Positions 24,567 to 31,494 of a stretch of DNA of 48,652 nt are shown here, in pieces. Positions within the stretch are counted from its first letter, which is position 1, and each line of letters begins with the position of its first letter. The stretch is taken from contig CAYRTD010000013.1 of the NCBI GenBank assembly GCA_964426915.1, forward strand, positions 1 through 48,652, given 5' to 3'. Below the pieces are notes generated by a model. It saw only the letters and a program-made list of their open reading frames with translations, did no database searches and had not been told where the DNA came from. The position numbers and the translations under genes are program-made. This DNA is from CAYRTD01 sp964426915 (GTDB lineage: Bacteria; Bacteroidota; Bacteroidia; Bacteroidales; GCA-2748055).

Positions 24567-26741
24567 TCAACTGCACAGGTCTTCATTCTTCTGATAATTC
24601 CATAATTGTGAATAATTGCCATTACTGTTTATTAAGACAGAATGTAGTCCTGACTCGGTGATCTTCCCGTTTTTTAAAACCATAATCTGATCGGCATACT
24701 GGATCATTGACAATTTATGTGCAGCGATAATTATGGTTTTCCCTTCTTTTTTAAGCTCATTTAGTAGTGCCAGGAGTTTTTTTTCAGAATGAATATCCAT
24801 TGAAGAACTTGGTTCATCAAGAATAACAAGAGGAGAATTTTTGTACAATGCCCGTGCCAGTGCTATTTTTTGTTTTTCCCCCCCGGAAAAATTGTTTCCA
24901 TCCTCGGAAATATGGGTGTCTATTCCCTGTGGTAGTTTTTTGATCAATTGATCCAAAGCTGTAGCTTTGAGGCAGTATTCCATTTCCCCGGGATCGTACA
25001 TGCTGTCCTGCAGGCATATGTTTTCACCCAGGGTTCCCGAAAAAAGTTTGACCACCTGTGGAACATAGGAAATTGAAGATCTTATTTCACTAGTTGATAG
25101 ATCCTTACACGAGCGGGTGTTAAAAATAATTTCTCCTTCACTGGGAAGGAAAAATTTTAGCATTAATGCAATGAGTGTTGATTTCCCACTGCCACTTTCA
25201 CCAACTATTGCAGTAATAGTTCCGGGTTTACACGAAAATGAAATATCTTCCAACAGCTCCAGCTTACCTGGAAATCCAAAAGACAAGTTTTTAACAATCA
25301 AATGGATTTTATCGTTTCCGTTCCAGATTTTTTTCTCCGTGATGTTATTTTCCGTTGGGAGATCCATTATCTGAAAAAGCCTTTCAGTAGCGATTTTTGC
25401 ATCCTGAATTCCTCGGTTGGAGAGAATCAGGTTCATTAAGGGTGCCGACAGATAAGCATATAAAGAATAAAATGAAAATAATTCTCCATAGGTCATTTTC
25501 CCTGAAATTATCAGATAAGCACCGGACCATAAACTTGCAAGCAGCCAGACAGTTGAAATTAATTCGGATCCACTTGAGGTAATGGTGTAATCCTTAGAAG
25601 TTTTGAAAATTGTTCCCAGAAGATCTTTAATGATGTTGCTAAGCTTCAGATTATGAGACTTTTCTGTATTAAAGGCTTTTATGATATTAATACCCTTGAC
25701 TGTTTCTACCATTTGCGATTCCATTTCTGCACTGAGTTCCATGGTTTTTCTAAGGAATTTTTTATTTGTTCGATTCAAAAATTTGTAAAGAATCAGGTAA
25801 AAAGGTACAGAGGATAATACCAGGAGGCATAACAGGGGAGAGTAGAAAAACATAATGGTGAGGGTGATAAATACAATAAGTATATTCACACTGATTTCCT
25901 GAACAACAGAATTTATAAAGCTCCTGATTTTGATTGCATCTGATATTCTTGTTAGTATTTCCCCGGTTTTCATCGACTGAAAAAAACTTAGCGGTAATTC
26001 GAGTATATGACGATTATAATCATGGATGAGCCTGGAATCAATTTTTTGTCCTGTTTTAATAAGAATTAAGTTTTTTAAGAATCCAACCATGATTCTTACC
26101 AGAATGAAGAATACAAGGATTAATGAAATCAGGTTAAGATGGGAAATGTTTCCTTCAGGTATGATCCTGTCAGTAAGGATTTCTATGTATAGGGCTGTTG
26201 TTATGCCCAATCCGCTGTAAAGAATAGCTCCAGCCATTACTTTTATTAACTCCGTCTTATGAGGAGAGACAATGTCAATTATCCTTTTATATACCGGAAT
26301 ATAGTTTTTTTCCTGAGTGAAGTTTTTTCCGGGTTTTAAAATAAGCAAAACACTTGTCCATTCTTGGTTAAATTCTTCCCTTTTCACCTTTTCGATCTTT
26401 CCTTTTGCCGGATCCATTATCGTATAATTTTCCTCATCTACGGAATAGATCACCACAAAATGAAACCACATTTTTTTTATATTCAGATGGGCTATAGCAG
26501 GAAGATCATCATTTATCATTACTTTTTCCGGCACCTTTACCGGTGAGGCAATAAAACCAATTTTTTCTGCTGCACGGACCAACCCTAGTAGGCTGGTGCC
26601 ATTCATATCAGTACCCGCTTCTGCTCTTATAAGGGATACCGGTCTTGTGTGCCCGTAAAATGCAGACACTGATGCCAGACATGCTGCACCGCAATCTGTA
26701 ATGTCGAGCTGTTTAACGGACTTATATCCGGAATTTTTCAT
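24567..26741 (-). CDS. C39 peptidase-containing ABC transporter 2 (PCAT)
   Basis: The 724-residue product has the same three-part build as transporter 1. The C39 peptidase (about residues 1-125) has Gln11, Cys17 (DCGAACL), His94 (WFHFVVIY) and Asp110 (MDPAKG). The exporter domain has about six spans (160-450). The ATPase has Walker A GESGSGKST, signature FSGGEKQKI, Walker B LVILDEPSSSMD and H-loop IIAAHKLS. It should cleave double-glycine leaders in the cytoplasm and export the products. It lies 98 bases downstream of the last of a run of double-glycine peptide genes, its likely substrates. A long hairpin with a T run in that gap may limit its expression relative to the peptides. Confidence 0.95.
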   Translation of the reverse strand: MKNSGYKSVKQLDITDCGAACLASVSAFYGHTRPVSLIRAEAGTDMNGTSLLGLVRAAEKIGFIASPVKVPEKVMINDDLPAIAHLNIKKMWFHFVVIYSVDEENYTIMDPAKGKIEKVKREEFNQEWTSVLLILKPGKNFTQEKNYIPVYKRIIDIVSPHKTELIKVMAGAILYSGLGITTALYIEILTDRIIPEGNISHLNLISLILVFFILVRIMVGFLKNLILIKTGQKIDSRLIHDYNRHILELPLSFFQSMKTGEILTRISDAIKIRSFINSVVQEISVNILIVFITLTIMFFYSPLLCLLVLSSVPFYLILYKFLNRTNKKFLRKTMELSAEMESQMVETVKGINIIKAFNTEKSHNLKLSNIIKDLLGTIFKTSKDYTITSSGSELISTVWLLASLWSGAYLIISGKMTYGELFSFYSLYAYLSAPLMNLILSNRGIQDAKIATERLFQIMDLPTENNITEKKIWNGNDKIHLIVKNLSFGFPGKLELLEDISFSCKPGTITAIVGESGSGKSTLIALMLKFFLPSEGEIIFNTRSCKDLSTSEIRSSISYVPQVVKLFSGTLGENICLQDSMYDPGEMEYCLKATALDQLIKKLPQGIDTHISEDGNNFSGGEKQKIALARALYKNSPLVILDEPSSSMDIHSEKKLLALLNELKKEGKTIIIAAHKLSMIQYADQIMVLKNGKITESGLHSVLINSNGNYSQLWNYQKNEDLCS

Positions 26742-26754
26742 TGTTGGGATGCTT

Positions 26755-26823
26755 AAAAAGACTGCTTTCAGGAAGGTGTAAAACAGAATTAAATGATTCT
26801 ATTTCTGATTCTCGAAAGCAGTC
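26755..26823 (-). terminator. Terminator or attenuator between the last peptide gene and C39 transporter 2
   Basis: On the minus strand GACTGCTTTC, starting 16 bases after the stop of the last peptide gene, pairs perfectly with GAAAGCAGTC across a 44-base loop. Five Ts follow, 13 bases before the transporter ATG. This looks like an intrinsic terminator with incomplete stopping, or a processing hairpin. Either would give many peptide transcripts and few transporter transcripts. The long loop makes termination weaker than for a compact hairpin. Confidence 0.65.
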
Positions 26824-26839
26824 CTTTGATCAGAATGTA

Positions 26840-27025
26840 TTATTTAAATGCGATTCCATATCTGGAACTGTTGGTTCCAATATAACTTGAAATCCAGGCG
26901 AAAAAATACCCCAGTGCATAACCACATTCGTAACTTTCATCTCTGCCGGGAGAGTGTGTGCCTCCGTAAATTACTGAAGTTTCTTTTTTTCCCAGGTCCA
27001 TGATTTTTTCATTTCTTTTTTCCAT
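26840..27025 (-). CDS. Double-glycine leader peptide 7 (export substrate candidate)
   Basis: The 61-residue product has the leader end LGKKETSVIYGG: Leu at -12, Glu at -8, Ile at -4 and GG at 21-22. The mature part is 39 residues, starting THSPGRDESYECGYALGYFF, with a Tyr/Phe-rich centre that includes GYALGY, one Cys and a basic end. The shared GY-x-x-GY-like pattern links it to peptide 5, which has YGFGYAAGF. ATG at 27001 is an alternative start giving a 14-residue leader. It is the last peptide gene before the hairpin and the C39 transporter, 14 bases after peptide 6. Role unproven: bacteriocin-like toxin or signal. Confidence 0.8.
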   Translation of the reverse strand: MEKRNEKIMDLGKKETSVIYGGTHSPGRDESYECGYALGYFFAWISSYIGTNSSRYGIAFK

Positions 27026-27039
27026 GATCGATTTAATTA

Positions 27040-27210
27040 TTATTTTTTATTCTCATGATATGTTTCATATCCGTCTATGAAGCCTTCGCCTATGTCTTTC
27101 AGGTTGTTAATTAAAAACCATAGGACGGGTTTCCACCAACCTCCGGTAATCATTGACAGATCTTTCTCAGTTATAGGATACTTACTGTACTCATTTTGTG
27201 CATTTCTCAT
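27040..27210 (-). CDS. Double-glycine leader peptide 6
   Basis: The 56-residue product is easily overlooked because of its length. The leader end ITEKDLSMITGG fits the double-glycine consensus closely (Ile -12, Asp -8, Leu -7, Ile -4, GG at 23-24). The mature part is 32 residues, starting WWKPVLWFLINNLKDIGEGF: an aromatic/hydrophobic amphipathic segment with a Gly-spaced motif and a charged, Lys-ended tail, typical of membrane-active class II peptides. The frame stays open upstream of this ATG, but that region is better read in another frame as the transmembrane peptide gene. It starts 38 bases after that gene. Confidence 0.8.
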   Translation of the reverse strand: MRNAQNEYSKYPITEKDLSMITGGWWKPVLWFLINNLKDIGEGFIDGYETYHENKK

Positions 27211-27248
27211 ATTTGTGAATTTTAATGGATCACTTTCGATTAATGTTT

Positions 27249-27398
27249 TCAGAAAGAGTCCTGGGCTGCTCTGGCCCCGGCTTTTAATCCCTCTACAAAA
27301 TTGTTGAGATCAAGCAGGATTAAAACAATGATAATGGCAAATACGGTGATAATAAGAATTTGCCAGTTACGCTTTTTAACTTGTTTTTTGATTTTCAT
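27249..27398 (-). CDS. Leaderless single-span basic peptide in the peptide array
   Basis: The 49-residue product has a strongly basic N-terminus (MKIKKQVKKRNW), one hydrophobic span (about residues 13-30), then LNNFVEGLKAGARAAQDSF. It has no double-glycine leader, unlike its neighbours. The positive N-terminus predicts an N-in, C-out inner-membrane topology. In bacteriocin loci, small proteins of this kind can be immunity proteins; another option is an accessory or autonomous membrane peptide. The C-terminal FVEGLKAG stretch echoes GEGFIDG of peptide 6. It lies 60 bases after peptide 5 and 38 before peptide 6. The family is not recognised with certainty. Confidence 0.65.
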   Translation of the reverse strand: MKIKKQVKKRNWQILIITVFAIIIVLILLDLNNFVEGLKAGARAAQDSF

Positions 27399-27458
27399 AT
27401 TAATTTGTATTTGATGTAATTGTCATAGCAAATAGAAAGAAATATTTTCCACCTATTC

Positions 27459-27641
27459 TCATTTCAGAACCAGCGGATAAAATTTGTCATAAGCTCTGGT
27501 GCAAAATCCCGCTGCATATCCGAACCCGTATGCTACTTTATATAAGGGGTTGGAAAAACCACCGGAAACAGATGTCCCCCCGATGCAATGTGCCATTTCA
27601 AATTTATGCAGTCGTTTTTTTTCTGAATGAATGTGATCCAT
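27459..27641 (-). CDS. Double-glycine leader peptide 5
   Basis: The 60-residue product has the leader end LHKFEMAHCIGG: Leu -12, Glu -8, Met -7, Cys -4, GG at 21-22. The mature part is 38 residues beginning TSVSGGFSNPLYKVAYGFGY and is rich in Gly, Tyr and Phe, with AAGFC and a basic/aromatic end. A second GG at 27-28 could be misread as the cleavage site, but only the first has the leader consensus before it. The Gly/Tyr pattern resembles peptide 7, so the two may be related or act as a pair. It lies 18 bases downstream of peptide 4. Function inferred only from context. Confidence 0.8.
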   Translation of the reverse strand: MDHIHSEKKRLHKFEMAHCIGGTSVSGGFSNPLYKVAYGFGYAAGFCTRAYDKFYPLVLK

Positions 27642-27659
27642 GGTTTTAAAATTTGATTA

Positions 27660-27833
27660 TTAATACTTGCTGATATTTTCTTCATCACTGCTATAATTAA
27701 CCCCACCTGATGAGGTGGAGTTATTTTTTAGAATCATAGTGACCATCCAGAAAATCTCTTTTCCCACGATAAAGGACTTGCCTCCCGATAAATGTGAGCA
27801 TTCCTTTTCATGAATTAAAATACTGTTTTTCAT
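27660..27833 (-). CDS. Double-glycine leader peptide 4
   Basis: The 57-residue product has a short leader of 18 residues ending IHEKECSHLSGG: Ile -12, Glu -8, Cys -7, Leu -4, GG at 17-18. The mature part is 39 residues: a hydrophobic segment starting KSFIVGKEIFWMVTMILKNN, then a polar Ser/Gly/Asn and acidic tail. A second SGG occurs in the tail without a leader-like context. It starts 27 bases after the stop of peptide 3 and ends 18 bases before peptide 5. No homologue is recognised. Confidence 0.75.
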   Translation of the reverse strand: MKNSILIHEKECSHLSGGKSFIVGKEIFWMVTMILKNNSTSSGGVNYSSDEENISKY

Positions 27834-27860
27834 TTTTCCTTGATTATTTATTTTTTCGGA

Positions 27861-27992
27861 TTAGAGAGTGTTGCCCGGGGCAATTTTGCTTAGAATCCAT
27901 ATCAGGATTTTTGATCCGGGTAGCATTACTCCTGCACAAATCTGTTCTGCATCTGATTCATGCAAATAAATATAGATTTCTTTTTTTTTCAT
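27861..27992 (-). CDS. Leader peptide 3, Ala-Gly variant
   Basis: This is the shortest of the set at 43 residues. The leader end LHESDAEQICAG has Leu -12, Asp -8, Ala -7 and Ile -4 but AG instead of GG at 20-21; Gly-Ala or Ala-Gly type ends are tolerated by some C39 peptidases. The mature part would be only 22 residues, starting VMLPGSKILIWILSKIAPGN, a short hydrophobic, Pro/Gly-containing helix. An overlapping ATG six bases upstream runs straight into a stop, so 27992 is the only sensible start. It lies 12 bases after peptide 2. Confidence 0.65.
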   Translation of the reverse strand: MKKKEIYIYLHESDAEQICAGVMLPGSKILIWILSKIAPGNTL

Positions 27993-28004
27993 TTCATGAA
28001 TTTT

Positions 28005-28169
28005 TTAATGCTTGCTTTTCAAACAGTTAATTGCTTTGGTTAATAATTCTTCAGCAGCTACTGCCGCTTTCGCTAAATAGTAGGGTAGTAATAAGAATCC
28101 TCCCTTGCATTCCACAAGTTCTGTTTCTGTCAGATACTTTTTATCTGATGGTTTTAAATGATCTTTCAT
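28005..28169 (-). CDS. Double-glycine leader peptide 2
   Basis: The 54-residue product has LTETELVECKGG, the closest match in the set to the classic LSxxELxxIxGG leader (Leu -12, Thr -11, Glu -8, Leu -7, Cys -4, GG at 23-24). The mature part is 30 residues starting FLLLPYYLAKAAVAAEELLT: hydrophobic, Ala-rich and helical, ending in Cys and several Lys residues. It begins only 4 bases after peptide 1 and ends 12 before peptide 3, so tight translational coupling is likely. Confidence 0.8.
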   Translation of the reverse strand: MKDHLKPSDKKYLTETELVECKGGFLLLPYYLAKAAVAAEELLTKAINCLKSKH

Positions 28170-28173
28170 ATTT

Positions 28174-28332
28174 TTATTCTTTAAAAAGATCCTTAAAGAA
28201 GAGATCTTCTCCGTAATAAATTTCTGATACTATTTTTCTAACATCGAAGAATGGCCATAAACGCCCACCGCTAATTTTAGCGGAATCGTCGAGCCCGAAT
28301 TCCGTGAATCTTTTTTTGTGATTTTCTTTCAT
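28174..28332 (-). CDS. Double-glycine leader peptide 1
   Basis: The 52-residue product is the first peptide of the array. The leader end FGLDDSAKISGG fits the pattern (Phe -12, Asp -8, Ser -7, Ile -4, GG at 22-23). The mature part is 29 residues starting RLWPFFDVRKIVSEIYYGED: aromatic at the front, amphipathic and charged, with a Phe/Lys/Glu-rich end. It starts 19 bases after the HTH gene's stop and is followed 4 bases later by peptide 2. Confidence 0.78.
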   Translation of the reverse strand: MKENHKKRFTEFGLDDSAKISGGRLWPFFDVRKIVSEIYYGEDLFFKDLFKE

Positions 28333-28351
28333 AAGATTGATTTTTAAATGA

Positions 28352-28663
28352 TTAATATATATTTCCTGCCGGCCAGGATTTTTTCTTCATTTTTGGAGGT
28401 AAAGAATTCATTCTGCTTTGTTCGGGGGGATATTCAGATTGGAAACAAAACAGGATCTGCCCCGGATCTTCATAAATGTAGCTTTTTTCGGCTCTGGACC
28501 AAGACACAGGTACACCCAGGTCCCGGAGTTCTCTGAGGTAATTGAAGATTGTTCTCTCTGAAACCCCGACTTTAACGGCCAGTTCCAAAGCCCGTCCTGT
28601 TTTCCTGTTTCTTATCAGAAAATCCAGATGCGAAATTTTTTCTATGGTTTTTGTGAGTGACAT
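28352..28663 (-). CDS. Small HTH transcriptional regulator leading the peptide operon
   Basis: The 103-residue product has an N-terminal winged helix-turn-helix (about residues 20-65: TGRALELAVKVGVSERTIFN, then YLRELRDLGVPVSW) of the HTH_11/DeoR-like type that often precedes WYL domains. The tail of about 40 residues is basic and Pro-rich with no recognisable effector domain, so it is much shorter than full WYL regulators. The gene is the first of a minus-strand unit running through all eight peptide genes to C39 transporter 2. It may regulate its own operon. Similar small HTH proteins sit next to peptide-export loci in other Bacteroidota as far as I recall, but I cannot check this here. Confidence 0.8.
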   Translation of the reverse strand: MSLTKTIEKISHLDFLIRNRKTGRALELAVKVGVSERTIFNYLRELRDLGVPVSWSRAEKSYIYEDPGQILFCFQSEYPPEQSRMNSLPPKMKKKSWPAGNIY

Positions 28664-28739
28664 TGCATGAGTCTTTATACCTTAATATCAAAAAAGGCAA
28701 AATCTCAGCGTCTCGGATGGGGAAAAAATATATTTTTTT

Positions 28740-30893
28740 TCAGGTTGCCTTTGGGACGGGTAATTTAATCAGGAAAGTAGAACCTTCACCCGGAATAGAT
28801 TTAATATCGAAAGCACCTCCCATTAACATGACAAAATCCTGAACAACATTAAGTCCCAAGCCGGTGCCCTGTTCCTTTAGGGTTCCGGAACTACCGGAGT
28901 TGTTCATAATTTCACGTATTTTTTCGATTTTGTCCTGACTCATACCAATACCGGTATCTGTTACTTCAAGTATAATCTGTCGCTGTTCTTTACGGGCATT
29001 AAATATTATACTTCCGTTTTTTTCGGTAAACTTCAGTGCATTGGATATGAGGTTTCTGATGATGGTATCGAAGATGTTCTGATCGGCAAAGATCAAAAAG
29101 TCCTCCGGTATATTGTTATGCATTTCAATCCCTTTGCTCTTAGCTATCAATGTATATAAACCAAGATTAGTATCAATTCCTTTGGAAAGAGGTAGGAGCC
29201 TGGGATGATTTTTTATGCCTTTGGTTTGTGACCTGACCCAAAAAAGCACATTGGTCAATAGAAGGCTTAATCTTTCAACCGAATCGAATATTTCCTGCAG
29301 GAAAACTTTTTTCTTATCATCGGATATGGACTCATAATTATTTATCATTAATTCAACAAACCCCCTGATAGCGGTGATCGGGTTTCTGAGATCGTGCGAT
29401 AATATGGTTAAAAACTGGTCTTTGCTGTCGTTTATTATTTTTAACTCTTCCTGTGAATCAATCAATTCCTTATTTCTCTCCATCAGGAGTTTTTGCTGCA
29501 GTTCTATTTCAAGATTTTTTTCCGTTAGTACAAGGCTTTTTTTACGGGCATTTTGAAGGGAAATAATAATTATGATTAATATTATGGAAATTGCACCTAC
29601 AATCACAAAAAACAGAAGACGGGAATTCTTTTTGTTTTTTCTCAGATTTTCTATTTCCATGGCTGTTTTTTCTTCCCTGTATTGATTCTCCAGCCTTGCA
29701 ACTGCATCCCCACTTTCCTGACGTGTGATGCTGTCTTTCAATTCCAGTCTTTTTTTCTGGCTGATAAAAGCGGAATCTACATATCCCTTCATGGTATAAA
29801 AATCCGTTTTAAGTTTATAAGCCAGTTCGAGCAGGCTGAAAGAAGCTATTTCTCCGGCATTATGCAATCCCAGCCGGATAAATTCATTGGCCTTATTAAG
29901 ATCCTCTTCCTTTAAATAAGATTCTCCCAATTTTAAATAACAATTTACAATCCCAAGTTTATCGTCACTTAGCTTTGCGAGTTCCAAAGATTCGAAAAAA
30001 TACCGGCGTGAAACATCGATGGAGTCTATTTGCAGAAATATTTCTCCTATATTAAAAAGAATTATACCTGTATAAAACTTCGAGCCCAGTTCCTCCATAA
30101 TGTTCAGACTCAGGGTGAAGTAGTGAATTGAAGAATCGGGTTTTTCAGTTAAATTCAGAAGGTCTCCGATATTATTGGCAGCTATCGCCGCTATCCACTT
30201 ATAATCGTTTTTTTTGGCAATTGAATAAGCTTTGTGGTAATATTTTCTTGCATTTTCAAAATTATTGATTGCCTGATAAACACTCCCAATATTATTAGTT
30301 GCCGATGCAATATTTCTTTTCAGATCTTGTTTCCGGGCTATTTCCAGACTTATTAAATAATTGTTCAGGGCCTTGTCGTAAATACCCATGCCCCAGTATA
30401 CATTTCCCGCATTACGGTATATATCACTTTGAAGTGCATATGAGGGAGTTTCAATAGCTTTTTCTTTTGCCTGCTGTAATAATCTCAGAGCATCATGATA
30501 ATTGGCCCGGGTATTTTGTATCATGCCCAGTCTGAGGTAGAAAAATGCGGAAAGTTCATTCATTTTCTCCTGAAGAGCAAATTCTTGTCCTTTATCGAAA
30601 TAATACCGGGCCGAATCAAGAATTTCATTTGCATAATAGTACTCACCAATCTCTTTGTAAAAATCCGGTTTTTTTTTAATGTCGGCATTTATCATTCTGG
30701 TATGCAGAATTGCTAAAATCTTATGGGGTTCTTCCGGTCTTTTTTTTAGTGAGGCAAACAATGAATCTACAGACAGGGATTCGTAGTCAGGAACCGAATG
30801 GTTTCCGTTTAACAAGGATGATTCTGTATTCACGAGGGAAAACAGTAAAATTACTACCAGGTCTAATTTAATATGCTTCAGATCAATAATCAA
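28740..30893 (-). CDS. TPR-containing sensor histidine kinase
   Basis: The 717-residue product has a hydrophobic N-terminal signal, then about nine tetratricopeptide repeats in the periplasm (about residues 60-400, e.g. NIGSVYQAINNFENARKYYH). A membrane span lies at about 420-444 and a coiled coil follows it. The HisKA domain has its phosphorylatable His near residue 499 in LSHDLRNPITAIRG. The HATPase domain closes with TDTGIGMS and GTGLGLNVVQD. No response regulator is adjacent, so its partner is elsewhere. It ends 76 bases before the HTH gene that heads the peptide operon, on the same strand. It may sense a peptide or envelope signal for that operon, which is inference from position. Confidence 0.9.
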   Translation of the reverse strand: MIIDLKHIKLDLVVILLFSLVNTESSLLNGNHSVPDYESLSVDSLFASLKKRPEEPHKILAILHTRMINADIKKKPDFYKEIGEYYYANEILDSARYYFDKGQEFALQEKMNELSAFFYLRLGMIQNTRANYHDALRLLQQAKEKAIETPSYALQSDIYRNAGNVYWGMGIYDKALNNYLISLEIARKQDLKRNIASATNNIGSVYQAINNFENARKYYHKAYSIAKKNDYKWIAAIAANNIGDLLNLTEKPDSSIHYFTLSLNIMEELGSKFYTGIILFNIGEIFLQIDSIDVSRRYFFESLELAKLSDDKLGIVNCYLKLGESYLKEEDLNKANEFIRLGLHNAGEIASFSLLELAYKLKTDFYTMKGYVDSAFISQKKRLELKDSITRQESGDAVARLENQYREEKTAMEIENLRKNKKNSRLLFFVIVGAISIILIIIIISLQNARKKSLVLTEKNLEIELQQKLLMERNKELIDSQEELKIINDSKDQFLTILSHDLRNPITAIRGFVELMINNYESISDDKKKVFLQEIFDSVERLSLLLTNVLFWVRSQTKGIKNHPRLLPLSKGIDTNLGLYTLIAKSKGIEMHNNIPEDFLIFADQNIFDTIIRNLISNALKFTEKNGSIIFNARKEQRQIILEVTDTGIGMSQDKIEKIREIMNNSGSSGTLKEQGTGLGLNVVQDFVMLMGGAFDIKSIPGEGSTFLIKLPVPKAT

Positions 30894-30963
30894 AGGGTAA
30901 AACTGTAGTATACTTCCTTATTATTGTAATTTTTCCGGTATACGTAAAAGTGGGGTAAAAGTT

Positions 30964-30994
30964 AAAAAAAGGGAAATCAAATGATATTCCCTTT
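30964..30994 (-). terminator. Intrinsic terminator upstream of the TPR kinase gene
   Basis: On the minus strand AAAGGGAA pairs with TTCCCTTT over an 11-base loop and runs into a T stretch. It lies about 190 bases after the GroES-like gene and 70 before the TPR kinase gene, so it ends the transcript coming from the GroES side. Confidence 0.75.
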
Positions 30995-31004
30995 TGTCAT
31001 AATG

Positions 31005-31025
31005 CCATATTCGGACAAACACTAA
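31005..31025 (-). repeat. Fragment of the dispersed repeat terminus
   Basis: The reverse complement reads TAGTGTTTGTCCGAATATGG, which matches the TAGTGYYTGTCC terminus seen at 36290-36313 and near 48452. It is short and probably a remnant. The surrounding gap of 292 bases otherwise shows only the terminator. Confidence 0.5.
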
Positions 31026-31185
31026 CTTATAACGAACAATTTATTATGGCCCGTTTCATTTACAGAAATCACTTATCTGGTTATTTACTATAAAGTTACA
31101 TTAAGATATTTTCGGAAAAACTCAGCTCTTTTGACAAGGACTAAATTTCTTTGTCCATAAATATTGAATTTTTGAAAAGGGCAAT

Positions 31186-31473
31186 TTAGATTGATTCGGT
31201 TTCCACAACTTTTGCTAAAATGTCCGCATAGGGTATAAGCAGATATTTTTTCCCTTCAAATTCAACTTCATTTCCCGAATATTCTTTGTATAAAACTACA
31301 TCACCCACAGATATTTCAGGGTTCTCTATATTACTTATACCTGTTACCCGGGCTTTATTTTGTTTTTCTTTTACAGTATCGGGAATAATAATTCCTGAAG
31401 CGGTTTTTTGTTCTTCATTATCATCCGGTAGAGTTAGAAGAACATTCTGATTTACTGGTTGTAATTCTTTCAT
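31186..31473 (-). CDS. GroES-like co-chaperonin (Cpn10), without adjacent GroEL
   Basis: The 95-residue product is full length for a Cpn10 subunit: LQPVNQNVLLTLPDDNEEQK at the start, the mobile-loop region (KTASGIIIPD), GDVVLYKEYSGNEVEFEGKK and the closing YLLIPYADILAKV. Co-chaperonins cap GroEL during ATP-driven folding. No groEL gene follows, unlike the usual groESL operon, so this is either a second, divergent copy or a separated gene. It begins 21 bases after the thioredoxin/glutaredoxin fusion gene on the same strand, and the two probably share a transcript connected with redox or protein-folding stress. Confidence 0.88.
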   Translation of the reverse strand: MKELQPVNQNVLLTLPDDNEEQKTASGIIIPDTVKEKQNKARVTGISNIENPEISVGDVVLYKEYSGNEVEFEGKKYLLIPYADILAKVVETESI

Positions 31474-31494
31474 TTTTTAATTTAGTTTTTATGA

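Noticed and set aside
27211..27290. Open-frame extension upstream of peptide 6
   Set aside because: The frame has no start codon in a useful place and overlaps the leaderless transmembrane peptide gene, which reads sensibly in another frame.
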